Counted from the stretch's first letter, positions 47,260 through 58,700 are shown. The stretch is 64,000 nt of DNA from Tetracentron sinense (GCA_015143295.1 JABCRI010000956.1:1-64000); one strand, 5' to 3'. The notes: generated by a model not told the origin, from the letters alone. A program made the numbers and translations.

Positions 47260-47990
47260 ATAAACAATGTATCGATGCAAATCAGCAAAGGGTCGATGCA
47301 AATATTCAAAGGGTCGATGCATGGAAGAGACATGGTCGACACAGTGTACATGAGCAAAGTGTCGATGCAAATTAGCAAATGATTGATCCAAATACCCCAA
47401 GGGTTGATGCATGGAAGGGACTAGGTCGACACAATGTAGATGGTCAATGAAAAAACCTAAGGGTCAATGCAAATTAGCAAATGGTTAATGTAAATACCCT
47501 AAGGGTCGATGCATGGAAGGGACTGGGTCGACACAGTGTGGATGGTCAATGAAAAAACCTAAGGGTTGATGCATGGAAGGGATTGGGTCGGCACAGTGTG
47601 GATGGTCAATGAAAAAACCTAAGGGTTGATGCAAATTAACAAATGGTGGATGTCAATATGCAAAGGGTTGATGCATGGAAGGGATTGGGTCGACACAGTG
47701 TAGATGGTCAATGAAAAACCCTAAGGGTCGATGCATGGAAGGGATTGAGTCGACACAGTGTGGATGGTCAATGAAAAAACCTAAGGGTCAATGCAAATTA
47801 GCATAGGGTCGATGCCAATATGCAAAGGGTCAATGCATGGAATGGACTGGGTCGATACAGTGTAGATGGTCAATGAAAAAACCTAAGGTTCGATTCAAAT
47901 TAGCAAAGGGTTGATGAAAATACCCTAAGAGTCGATACAAAATTGTATCAAGTATTTCGACAGCATCGCTATGGACCAAGAACCATGCAT
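47260..47990 (+). repeat. MULE right subterminal array with a 163-bp higher-order unit
   Basis: GATGCATGGAAGGGA-type motifs start near 47,318, 47,410, 47,508, 47,569, 47,671, 47,732 and 47,834. Spacings are 92, 98, 61, 102, 61 and 102 bp, so the last five form a 61+102 = 163-bp higher-order repeat. The longer half contains an extra GATGCAAATTAGCAAA block. All units share GGGTCGATGCA, the same theme as the left array. Confidence 0.8.
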
Positions 47991-47999
47991 TGACTTCTC

Positions 48000-48458
48000 A
48001 AGCAAAATGTATTGACCCTGAACTGATTTCCACCGGCTTCGTCCCCTGCATTCCTAAAACTTATTTAATGACCAGATTTTCGGAGAAAACTTTCAATGTA
48101 ACAACTCCTTAGATTACTTAAATCCTTATATACCATTAGTAAGAAGTTAATCACGAGGTATAGAGATTAATCAAAACATACCTTTCTAAGTTTTGGTTAT
48201 CGCAAGATAAATGATTATCACACAAAACCAATGAGTTTGGAGTTCCCAGAAAAAAGATTCATTGGAAAAACGAAGGAGTTCATGGGCAAATTTTCCTGGA
48301 TAATGAACGTAGAAGGTTTTCCCATGCACATACGTAAAACCGATCACCACCTTGTTTTGGAAGTTAATGCAATCATGGTGGATTGTTTAATGCTTGGAGG
48401 TAGTGGAGGGGTATTTTAGACTTTACATATATCCAGAATAACCAAAAATCATTCATAA
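48000..48458. other. MULE sequence between right array and right terminus
   Basis: A 62-codon frame at 48,231-48,419 (+) lacks recognisable motifs. Nothing else is seen. Confidence 0.35.
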
Positions 48459-48537
48459 GGGCATTTAGAAAAGAGTTTTTAAAACCTTGGTATTTAGGGA
48501 AGAAGCCCATACTATAGGGGCAATCAGGGAAAAACCC
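48459..48537 (-). repeat. MULE right terminal inverted repeat
   Basis: Complement of the left terminus at 31,728-31,806; outer end GGGTTTTTCCCTGATTGCCC. Confidence 0.8.
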
Positions 48538-48646
48538 TTAAAAAAACATGCATGGGTAAAGGGATTCACTGACCGTTGTACTATAGTCTATAGCGTTATC
48601 AACGATATAATTCTTTGTAGCAATGATATGAAACATGATTTCCATG

Positions 48647-49029
48647 AATAAGCCTTAGGAGTCAAATCCTCTACGGTGATAACCGGATTTGCCCTAGAGG
48701 TCACCACGTGTCTCCTTTGACACCCCTTAACCATGGGTAAGGTTCACCCACCTATTTTTGGTTTTCTTAAAAAAATAATAATTCTTTTTTAAAAATTAAA
48801 AAAAACTGTTTTTAATATTAAAAAAACTCCAAAAACAGTTTTTAAATTTAAAAAAAAAGAATTTTTTTTTTTTTTTAAAACAAAAATAGGTGGATGAACC
48901 CTAAGGGTGGGTGAACCTTACCCATGGTTAAGGGATGTCAAAGGAGACATGTGGTGACCTCTAGGGATGATAACTGGATTTGCCAAATCCGGTTATCACC
49001 GGAGATGATTTGGCTCCTAAGCCTTATTT
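48647..49029. mobile_element. Foldback MITE with ~130-bp inverted arms
   Basis: Left arm from AATAAGCCTTAGGAG through GGTGATAACCGGATTTG, GAGGTCACCACGTGTCTCC and CCATGGGTAAGGTTCACCC is repeated in inverted form on the right. The right arm has one extra inner duplication on each of two motifs. The centre is poly-A/poly-T rich. Length and structure suit a Mutator-like or other long-TIR MITE; it lies 110 bp from the MULE end but has different termini. Confidence 0.75.
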
Positions 49030-49206
49030 CAGGTGGGACCCATTGGAAGGGATCAAACTTTACTCTAATAAATGGCTCCATCGTAAGATGCTATTCCCTA
49101 GATAAGAAACAAACAATGGGATTCAGTTGATAAGCCTCAGCTTGAAATTTAATATGGCTCCATTTGTTTCAATAAAAAACAGTCCGCAAAGTAAGAGTAG
49201 TAAGGA

Positions 49207-49207
49207 C

Positions 49208-49245
<38 letters not shown>
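49207..49245. repeat. (AT)n microsatellite
   Basis: About 39 bases of nearly pure TA dinucleotide abutting the next foldback element. Confidence 0.9.
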
Positions 49246-49478
49246 TTTTTTTGGCATGGAATTACCTCTGGTGGATGCCCCAGGCGTGTGCTATGGCGTT
49301 CACACGTCATCCGACATTTGGCGATAAAATGAGGAGAAGTCATTTCATTATCTCCCTATGTTTCTTACTTCTGCCCACTTGATATCTCTCACCATTTTTA
49401 TCGCCTAATGTCATGATGTGTGGACGCCTAAGCACACGCCTCGAACGTCTGCTAGAGGTAATACGTTGCCATTTTTTT
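49246..49478. mobile_element. Foldback MITE with ~85-bp inverted arms
   Basis: The left arm contains ATTACCTCTGGTGGATG, GGCGTGTGCTATGGCGT and TTTGGCGATAAAA; the right arm is its inverted, diverged copy ending CGTTGCCATTTTTTT. No coding content. The (AT)n at its left suggests a TA-rich target. Confidence 0.7.
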
Positions 49479-49956
49479 CTAAGGCATATGTGTTAAAATA
49501 TGGCAAATAAAGGGGTAAGGTAGGAAAAAGGGGGAGAAAGTTGAAGGCCGGTAGGAGAAGGGGGAAAAAGATGAAGGCTGTTTTTCCTTGGCTGTCATTG
49601 GAGAGAAGAGGCAGAAGGATGTTTTCCTTACGTTGAGGGCAGAGATGAGTGAAGGGTTGAATCTCTCCAAGAAGAGCTATTTGAGGGTCACAAAATAGGG
49701 TGGATATAGCTTTGGCCTAAATTTAGAGAAATTATACTCACACCGTACGGTCATAGCTGGTGAGCCATGATTTTATTGTAGAGGATTCATGCAATGATAG
49801 ATTGAAAATATTTGTAATTATCCATGAATTTGCGGAGAATAACTATGCAGGTATCAAATATTTTTGGTGCAAGTAATGAGGGGTTCGAGGGTTTCACAGC
49901 TGAAAAAAAATTGATAACTAAGTTTGTGGGTCATTTCGTTCATACATATACTAAGG

Positions 49957-50095
49957 CTATGTTTGGTTGTCAAGAACATAGATGAAAATATGGAAAAAAA
50001 TTTTTTTGAATTTTTAATACAATTTTTAGTTGAGTTTTGTCTCATTTTCTTTTCTTTTCCATGTTTTTACTTATTTTCTCGACAACCAAACATAG
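49957..50095. mobile_element. Short foldback MITE, hAT-like
   Basis: CTATGTTTGGTTGTCAAGAA at the left is matched by TTCTCGACAACCAAACATAG at the right, with arms of about 40 bp continuing into ATGGAAAA. The CATGTTTGG-like end resembles plant hAT MITEs; no clean target duplication could be defined. Confidence 0.65.
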
Positions 50096-50154
50096 GGTAA
50101 GGGTATTCTTATTTTTTATCCTTGTTTACAGGAAGTTGTCCTCTTGCCTTATGA

Positions 50155-50400
50155 TTATGCTAGCATCCTCCCAATAACATTATTTTATTTAGGATCAGGT
50201 AATTAATATCGGTACCTGGTCTAACGTATACTAATACTCTCCCAATAGCATTTCTTCCTTTGTTTTTACTTGGGATGAGGTGACTAGTGGTGTACCTGGT
50301 CTAAACACACTAACACCCTCCCAATAGCATATTTTTCATTTTATTTGAGATTAGATGACTAGTGGGGTACCTGGTCTAAGCATACTAGCATCATTTGTTT
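50155..50400 (+). repeat. Three degenerate tandem units of 70-80 bp
   Basis: CTCCCAATAGCAT recurs near 50,168, 50,238 and 50,318, each followed by GGTACCTGGTCTAA and an ACTAG(T/C)A spacer. Confidence 0.7.
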
Positions 50401-50481
50401 TCTTTCATTCATCTTCTTTACTTTGCTTTTTAGATACCCGTACATATACAAAAACCTTGATCATGCATATACAAGTGCACA

Positions 50482-51317
50482 TGTGGAGCCCCAAAATTCC
50501 CCCTAGGAGTTAAGGGATACTTTAGGTGTGACTATATTTAACCTGACAAACCATCTTATAATAAACAAGGCAATAACATAGTATAGTGAAGACATAATAC
50601 AGAGTGCGGAAGCATGACTAAATTTTTTCTTTTTCTATAACCTATATTCTAAGTTCATATACAAAACATAAACTGTAAAGGTGGACATGCCCACCTATCA
50701 AAATACAAAATCATAAATGTCTCTCTCTCTCTCTTTCTCTCTCTCACAGTACTCGTCCGGATACGGCTAGCTATCTAAGTCTCTCGCCTCCACCTGAGGC
50801 TCTACCATAGGATCCACGTGAGACTTCTCCTTACCGTAATCCTCCTTAATCCAAGGACCAAGGGCGCAAATATAAAATTGAGTACCTACCGACATCAATA
50901 TGTATGGCTGAGTATGGAATACTCAGCAAGTACAAGCTACTAGCCAACAATAGTAATAACGAAATACCAGGGTAATAATTAAATACAATTCATAACATAA
51001 AATTTAAAGCAATACAATGATTGTGGCATGTATGGAACAAATGCGAAAACACCGATAAAAACCCATGTTCATAATCCATACTTACTCTTGAAAATATCTT
51101 TTTGTGTTTTTCAAAACTTGCTTGTCGTGTTTAAACTTGTTCTTATCTTGTTCTTGTCTCGTGGGAATCATGCATGTCTTGTCATGTTCTTGTTTGGAAT
51201 CATACTTGTCTTGTCATGCTTGACTTGCTTAACTTGTGAGCCAGATGTTAGTGCCCTTGTAGTAACTTGTGAGCCAGATACGTAAGTATCCTTCAGTGAA
51301 ACATAGAAAAGTAACTT
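50482..51317 (-). repeat. G3: gypsy (Tekay-like) LTR, 3' part, cut by CACTA-like element C2
   Basis: The minus strand ends GGGGCTCCACA at 50,482, preceded by ACCTAAAGTATCCCTTAACT as in LTR-B (11,985-12,005). It has the TGAGTATTCCATACTCAG hairpin near 50,905-50,925, an acidic frame with CALGPWIKEDYGKE (50,750-50,890) and CTGGCTCACAAG repeats (51,235-51,290). The LTR stops where CACTACGTGAAAA begins. Confidence 0.72.
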
Positions 51318-53276
51318 CACTACGTGAAAATGTGCTAAGAACGAATGCCCAAACCCGTCGTTTATGCAAAATTACGACTTCCATAAGCCGTCGTGTAGTC
51401 TGTGGGGAATGAGTGCGTAGTTTACCATAAACGACGGCCTATAGCAGTCGCTATTATGTCGGAAAGAACGACAGCCAATAGCCGTCGTCGAAATCAACGA
51501 CATAGTAAAGCCGTCGTTCTTTGCATCAAATAATATTTTTAAAAAAATTAATTTTATTATAAACGACGGCCAATAGCCGTTGTTTTGGACCAAAAATTTT
51601 CAAAAACAATTATTATTTTTTCCTAAACGAACCTGTCAGTTTTACATTTTACCTGCAAATTCACTTAATATACATTTAGTCCAACCCATCACACAATACA
51701 ATACATATTTAAAATTAACTTTATTTTCTAATTATCAAGCTAACGAGCCAATCACACGCATAATTTAATAACGAAAACATAAATACTTAACCAATTTACA
51801 TGTCAATACAAAAGTCAAAGAAATTTAACACAATATTTGGGCCAATAATAGTTTCGCCAATGCTAATATCTCCAAGTATTCCTACTCGTTCATATAAATC
51901 TGTATTTTGATCATAGATGTCATCTAGTATAACGCTATATACTTCAGGATGTTGTGTCACATCACCATGAGTCTGTCCCAAGGAAACAATTGTCCCTCTG
52001 AAATTCTTTAATAAACATTGCCTGGAAGTTGGGGGTGACTCGGGGAGAGAATGCCGCCTTACCTACAAACATTAAGAAGAGTCTGTTTAACAATAAAATA
52101 AAAAAAAGAACAATATAAGAGTAGTCAATATAATCATTTACATGTTAAGCTTCCATAATAACAAATAAACCAATAAGATCCTTTACATATATGCTAAGCT
52201 TACAAGAAAGATATAATCTACTGGGTCAAACCATCTCAGACCAAATGATATACTGGGGTTAGACAGCATCAATTATCTACTGGGTTAGTAGTTAAGTCGA
52301 GAACAAAAATTAACATATAAAAATAAATGTCTATGTCAGACTAAATGATTTAAAGGAACAACCAAAATGCCTAGGCAAGCCATAATTGTTATAACTACAA
52401 AGTTTATCATGGCTGCTGCAATGAGACATACTTCCAACAAAATACATGTAGACATCAGTAATTATATACTTTTCATGTGTTAATATTCACTCACAAGGGA
52501 TGGAAAACAAAAACCGGCGAATCCATCACCAATGAATCCAAGCATATAAAACCCACCCAATGAAATGCAAAAAAATGGAGAGAAAATAAAGTGCAGAAAA
52601 GGGAGGTGGTTTCTTATGATATTGGAGTAGCATGGCTATTCATCAATATAAAAAATAAAAATCACCACAAGAGTTCCAAACTTTAGAGAATTGACCAGCT
52701 TCCAAACACGGATGGAACTTGGGCCTGTATCAGCTCTGCCTAACTTCATTGGAAAAACTTTTTTAAATCCAATACAAGACAACTACCCTTGAGAACAAAA
52801 TCTGGAGAATAATAGAATTAAGCAACAATGCAAATGCACAATTGTACAATCTAAAGATGTGTGGAATGAAAACCACACAAAAAAAAAAAATCAGAGATCC
52901 AAGCAGAGCCAAATGCCTTTCATCCTTTCCCTCTAATGTTAATCCTGGTGTGCTGGAATTTTATCAGGATTAAGAATTGTAAGGGCCAAAATAGCCCATC
53001 AAGCATAGGGCATAGAGTAATATCGTTGAAGAGGGTAATGCATGAGACAATATCTCTATGGTAAAGAAGCAAAAGTAGAAATACCCGGACAATGGACCAT
53101 ACTAATACATTTACAGAAACAACACGGATAGGAAAGGGGTGTTTGACATATATGCCCTCGAAAGCCAATAAGAGACTTTTCTATGTTGATTAGATAAGCA
53201 TCATATTCACACAACCAACTATAAAGGGTATTTATATTAATTACTGTCTCATATGATGAAGACATAAAGTTCCATA
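51318..53276. mobile_element. CACTA-like element C2, one end
   Basis: Starts CACTACGTGAAAATG at 51,318 inside G3, followed to about 51,590 by inverted ACGACGGC/GCCGTCGT blocks, for example AAACGACGGCCAATAGCCGT, which resemble CACTA subterminal repeats. A minus-strand exon-like frame follows. The opposite terminus was not found, so the right limit is arbitrary (start of solo LTR X). No further features were seen in 52,070-53,276. Confidence 0.5.
51796..52062 (-). pseudogene. Possible last exon of a CACTA second protein (TNP1-like)
   Basis: An open frame after a TGTTTGTAG acceptor-like site at 52,063: SLPESPPTSRQCLL, then RGTIVSLGQTHGDV, YDQNTDLYERVGILGDISIG and a stop at 51,796. The pattern of a TIVS start, an acidic middle and a final IGETI-type helix recalls the TNP1/Transposase_23 domain at the C-terminus of CACTA TnpA-type proteins. 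Similarity is weak and from memory. Confidence 0.3.
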
Positions 53277-53281
53277 GGTAA

Positions 53282-54585
53282 CATTGTAGGAAAATTATGC
53301 AAAGGTTGCGAGGAGATATGATTTTCCAGTTCTTTGTAAACCTAATATTGTTTGAAGCCTTTAGAGTACTGGTTGGGCGCTGTACTTCATCATGGCTTGC
53401 ACATGTGTAGTTCTATGAGATAGTGTGATGAATCTCATTCACAGAGAGTGGTGACTCTTGACTAACATGTGAGTATATGTAGCAAGTACATAATACTGAA
53501 CGGGGTCACTAGTAGATACCCTATGGAATACACTGTCAGATTGTATTAGGGTTATCCATTTGACAAATTGTCCTTAGACCTGAGAGGTTAACATCTTCTC
53601 AGACATCTGTCTATATGGCTTTGATGTGCCAATCGGCAATGTCTAATACACAGGACTAACTCCGGGTACATTGGGTCATGTACACAATGTTTAGAGAAGT
53701 TTGTAAATACTCAATAAGGAATCCACAACTACTTAATTGGAGATAATGATATCAAGGTGATACTTGTTGAACTGAACTGTTAAATCCAGTACTGGTGCTT
53801 TTCGGTAAAATGGTCTTTATCGAAGTTGATATTTTCAATATGGAAATGTATATATAAATATATATATGTCAGTTCTTTTCTAATGTTTCTTCAAAAGTGT
53901 TTTGGAGGTTTAGTTCAATGAAAAGTAATCATGAGAAAGAGTTCTATTCATAAGCTAGGGACTAAGACAGTGGAATTGTTCCAATCCCGGAAGCTTACAA
54001 GTGATATCGGAATGTGGAAGGATTTATTTGTAAATATATTGTGAGATGGTACTTACAAGCAATTCTCTAATTTCTGGAGTTAATCACATTGTGTTAATGG
54101 ACATTAATTTTGATTGGTGGAAGTCCAAGGATATAGATAAAATTCTATAATCCTAATGGAGTATAGGAAAGGTGTTTCCTAGTAACAATGCTTTAACCAA
54201 AAGGTTGAGTACTTGGTCCCACAACCGGAAATAGGAGATCCCTTTAGATCCCACACACAAGGACTTTCTTAAAGTATTTAATTTAATTATTAATTAAATT
54301 AATTAATTTCTATAAGTAATCACTATATGGTATAATGAAGCTCTAAAAGGTGGAATCACATTGGATGTGAAAAACCAAATGGGTAGGACCCATTGGGGAT
54401 TTTGTTAAAAGAATCAAAAATTGTGTAAATCCCTAAATAGGTGTTGGCAAATTCCGTGATCATTAGATAGGTCAGTTGAGTCGAGTCGTCGAGTCATGTT
54501 CAACTTGTCAGAAAAGAAGAGAAGAGCTAAAGCTTAAAGAAGATAGAAGAAAGAGAAGAAAAAGGTTCTACTCCGGATCTAGACA
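53282..54585 (+). repeat. Solo LTR X (copia-like), tentative
   Basis: A 1.3-kb non-coding segment flanked by GGTAA on both sides (53,277-53,281 and 54,586-54,590), starting CATTGTAGGAAAATTATGC (first bases not TG) and ending CTCCGGATCTAGACA, which resembles the end of LTR Y. No primer-binding site or internal domain follows directly. The borders rest mainly on the 5-bp match. Confidence 0.4.
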
Positions 54586-54590
54586 GGTAA

Positions 54591-55658
54591 TGGACTTAGA
54601 GACCCCTACCTAGGTTTGATTTGACTTAGATAACCCTAAACATACCTAGGAGGATATTTTTAAGCCTACCAAAGTTATTTGATCTTAGTTGAATCAAATA
54701 AAAATAAAATGAATTAATTTTGGCAAAAATTCTGTCTCAACCGATCGCTCGGTATTGCGACCGATCGATCGGTGGCCTACCGAGCGATCGGTGGCTATCG
54801 ACTGGACTAAATATTTGTATGGGGAAATTTTCCAGAGAGATGTTTTATGACCGAGCGATCGGTCATTAGAACCGATCGATCCATTGTGAACCGAGCGATC
54901 GGTTGTGAGCACCGATCGATCGGTCCCCGTAAAAAGAATTTTTCTTTTTCTGGATTCTTTTTTTAACCCTATATAAACAACTTTTGAGAGACCTAATTCG
55001 TGTCTTTGATATTTTTTTGAAAGAGTAGAGGTCTGAGAAACTCTTCTAGGGTTTTTCTTATTGCTTTTAATAGATCTTTGTTGATCCCTCCTCTTTCTTA
55101 GATCCTAGAGAATGCAAGTATAGATCAAAATCTTTGATCTTGCATTGTGTGATCTCAGATCTATATGAGATCCCTCTAGGGTTTGAAATTTACTAAATTG
55201 ATTCACAACCCTACACCTTGTGTGTGTGTCCGGTGTTTGATCCGGAGCCTTCGTGGAAGGAGATCGATCGTGTGTGATCGTGGATTTGAAGTTGCTTGAA
55301 AAGATTTGGTCGGTGTGGAACCGAAGCTGCTAAGGCGGAGATCGAACCTGCTGGTTCGTGGAAATCAAGAGTAAGAGTCTATACCTAGGAACGTAGTTTC
55401 TATTTTGGTAAGGTCTTATCTTGTACTTGATATCTTTTCATAGTGAAGTTTATTGCTGGACAAGGTCCCGTGGTTTTTTCCCGTTAGGGTTTTCCACTTA
55501 AAAATCTTCTGTGTTTGATTTGTGTGGATTGTCTGATTGAATTAATCATTGATTTTTAATCATATTAATTGAAAATTTTAAAATTGGTTAGAAATTATTA
55601 GATAGACCTATTCACCCCCCCTCTAGGTCTTAGAGAGCATTGATCTGGATAAATTTCA
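54591..55658 (+). repeat. S2 5' LTR, 3' portion
   Basis: Ends AAATTTCA two bases before the primer-binding site; contains the CTATTCACCCCCCCT motif near 55,607, the palindrome block (54,738-54,935), a TATA box (TATATAAA at 54,970) and a leader. Where it begins is not clear; solo LTR X may have landed in it. Confidence 0.6.
54738..54980 (+). promoter_or_regulatory. S2 LTR promoter block with gypsy-like palindromes
   Basis: Six CCGATCGATCGG- or CCGAGCGATCGG-type palindromes, the spacer TATCGACTGG...TTTGTATGGGGAAATTTTCC and a TATA box 35 bp further on. The palindromes and spacer closely match 18,300-18,480 of the gypsy LTR of G1. Confidence 0.7.
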
Positions 55659-55660
55659 AT

Positions 55661-55672
55661 TGGTATCAGAGC
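55661..55672 (+). promoter_or_regulatory. S2 primer-binding site (initiator-Met tRNA type)
   Basis: TGGTATCAGAGC two bases after the LTR end. Confidence 0.92.
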
Positions 55673-55719
55673 CTGTTCACTGATAAGGCTAATCCCTTAA
55701 GTGTGATCCTGTATTATCC

Positions 55720-58700
55720 GTGATCATGAGTACTCTAAGAGAAGGAGGATCCGTCTCTCGTCCCCCACTTTTTGATGGAAATAATTATGCATACTGGAAA
55801 GCTAGAATGAGAGCCTTTCTCAAATCAATTGACGAGAGAATTTGGATGTCTATACAAAATGGGTGGACTACGCCCGTAAAAACTGTAGGTGATTTGACTG
55901 TCGTCAAATATTCTGATGAATGGACCAGAGAAGAGCTTGATTCAAGTGGATGGAACACTAAAGGTCTCAATGCTATCTTTACTGCAGTCACTGCTGAGGA
56001 ATTCAGACGAATTTCTTCATGTGAAACAGCAAAGGAGGCTTGGGACATTCTTGAAATTACCCATGAGGGTACTACCACTGTTAAAATCTCAAAACTCCAA
56101 ATGTTAACCACCAAATTTGAACATTTAAACATGGACGACAATGACACTTTTGATGAATTCTATGCAAAACTTAGTGACATTGTCAACGCTAGTTTCAATT
56201 TAGGTGAGAAAATATCTGAGTCCAAAATAGTTAGAAAAGTCCTTAGATCTCTCCCAGAGAGATTTCAACCCAAAGTCACTGCAATCGAAGAGAGTAAAAA
56301 TGTTGACTCTCTGAAGATTGAGGAATTGGTTGGATCACTCCAAACCTATGAACTCAATCTACGTCCATCCAAGAAGAATAAATCTTTAGCCTTGAAAACC
56401 ATCAAGGAAACTTTGGATGAGGATGACAGTGATGGAGAAATGAATGAGGAAGAAATGGCTCTTTTTGTTAAAAAATTTCGAAAATTTTTTAGAACGAAAA
56501 AGAGGTTTAATCCCAAACAGGGAGGAAAATCTTTTGATAAGTCAAAGTCTAAGCCCTGGGAAAACAAGAAAAATTCCAAAAGTGGCGACAAGAAATCCCA
56601 AGGTGTTCAATGTTATGAATGCCATGGCTTCGGACATATTTCACCTAACTGTCCTAACAAGAAGAAGAGTAAGGGCAAGGTGATGAATGCCTGTTGGGAT
56701 GACAGTGATTCCGAGAATGAAGAATCGGACAGTTCCTCTTCAAGTGAAGATACTGGAAATCATACGGCTTTCACTGTTTCCCTATCTGGGATTCTTGAGA
56801 CTACCTCTGCGGTTGATGAAAAGGATAGAAGTGATGAAAGTATTCATACTGAGTCAAGTGATGACTTACAGAAGAGTCAAACTGACTCTGAAAGTGATGA
56901 AGATTTGAAAACAACTTATGATAAGTTGTATGCTGAAAGTTTAAAACTGACTAAAACAAAAATCTCTTTGAGCAAAAAACTCAAATTCATTCAAAATGAA
57001 AGAGATATCTGTAAACTAGTAGCAGAAGAGAAGAGTGCACTAGTTAGTCAGTTGGAAAATGAAAAAGAAGCATTTGTTATAAAAGTTCAATGTCTTTTGG
57101 AAGAGAATGTCTCATTGACTAATGTGGTCAGAAAATTAGAAGATGAAAGAGACACTTCCATGAGAGAAATTGAAGAGTTAAGAACTCTGCAAATGGAGCT
57201 GGAAACTTTTAAAGTCTCTCTTGTTGATAAGGTGAAATTTCTTGAAAAAGAACACCAAATTACTCTTAAAGACAAGACTGACTTGATTCAGAAGGTCTAT
57301 ACTCTTGAAAAAGAAGTGAGAATGTTTGGTAACACCAGCTGCCTAGATGAATTAGTCAGAAAGTATGGATCAAATTCTAGTAGATCTGGGATAGGACATG
57401 TTGACACACCAACTGGTCCTTTAGCTGTTGGAACAATGGCTAGTGCAGTGTTTGAGCCAATACATTCTGAACCCAAAGAAAATTTACCTTCTACATCAAG
57501 TACTAAGGCTTATACAAATTTTGTAAAGCCTAGATATACAGCTCCTAGAGTGAATGCTTTAAGGAATCAAATTCCAGTTAGAAGAAATCTTCCTCCTCTA
57601 CCAAGATTCATACCCACATGTCACTTTTGTGGTGTGAGAGGTCACATTCGACCTAATTGTAATGCATTTAGGAGAGCTCCCCGAAATGGTTCATGGAACC
57701 AAAATCTGAGTCAAGGGACTCTTCAAAGGCAGATTCAGGTTCTAGCTGAAAAGTCTAGAATGTTGAGCGATGATGTTAACAGAATTGCTCAAATCTCTAG
57801 GACAAGGACTGGTCAATTTATTCCAAATGATTATTCAAGAGGAAATAATTTGACTTATCAAAAAACTAGAACTGAACAAAACAGAAAAAGGTCAAGGAGG
57901 ACAAAAAGGAAAAAGGTCTCTACTACACAGATTAATGATCAAAGATCTAAACAAAGTTTAAAGACTGTGTATGTTAGAAAGGAAGACCTTAAGTGCTTTG
58001 TCATTCATACTGCCTTGAAAGCCCAAAACACAGAAATGTGGTACTTCGATAGTGGGTGTTCTCGGCATATGACAGGTAACAAGTCCTTATTTATTCAATT
58101 TGAGGACTGTCCTGATGGGACTGTTACTTTTGGTGATGGAAGCAAGTCTTTAGTCAAAGGAAAGGGTATCATCAATTCACCAGGCATACCTAAATTGAAA
58201 GATGCCTTGTTTGTTGAAGGACTGAAAGCTAATTTAATTAGCATAAGTCAACTATGTGATGATAATCATGCTGTGCACTTTACCCAAAATAAATGCTTAG
58301 TCATTAATGGTAAAGGTAAGTGTGTTCTAGAAGGATTGAGAACCACTGACAATTGCTACGGCCTAACTCCCAGTCCTATTCCCTCAAATGTCTGTTATAA
58401 GACTAGAATTGAGGAGGTTGATTTGTGGCACCGAAGACTAGGTCACATGAACTTCAAAGACCTATGTAAAATCTCTAAGCAAGAGCTTGTGAGAGGTGTT
58501 CCCAAACTAGGAAAGCCTTCTACTGCTGTGTGTGGGGCATGTCAAATTGGTAAACAAATTAGGACCCCACATAAGAAGACTTCAAGTATTGCTACTTCAT
58601 ATCCACTGGAATTAATTCATATGGACCTTATGGGTCCTACAAGAACTGAAAGTCTAGGTGGAAAGCGATACATCCTAGTCATGGTTGATGATTTCTCTAG

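Larger units (their letters stand above)
31728..48537. mobile_element. Large Mutator-like element (MULE) with Ulp1-type accessory gene
   Basis: About 80 bp at 31,728-31,806 is repeated in inverted orientation at 48,459-48,537 with very few differences, both starting GG(G)TTTTTCC(C)TGATTGCCCC. Outside them lie TAGAAAAAA (31,719-31,727) and TTAAAAAAA (48,538-48,546), an imperfect 9-bp duplication as expected for MULEs. Between them are TCGATGCA-based tandem arrays near both ends, a Ulp1-type gene on the plus strand, and a MuDR-type transposase on the minus strand converging on it. Nested inside are Sirevirus S3 and solo LTR Y. Without them the element is about 7 kb. Transposase decay indicates it is no longer autonomous. 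Confidence 0.75.

Noticed and set aside
47260-47990. Regularly spaced repeats resembling a CRISPR array
   Set aside because: Spacers are themselves repeated, units are 61/102 bp and the context is a plant MULE; no cas-like gene exists.
54332-54345. TGGTATAATG as the start of the S2 5' LTR
   Set aside because: It matches the first ten bases after the 3' polypurine tract except for one, but the following bases do not match, so the border stays unresolved.
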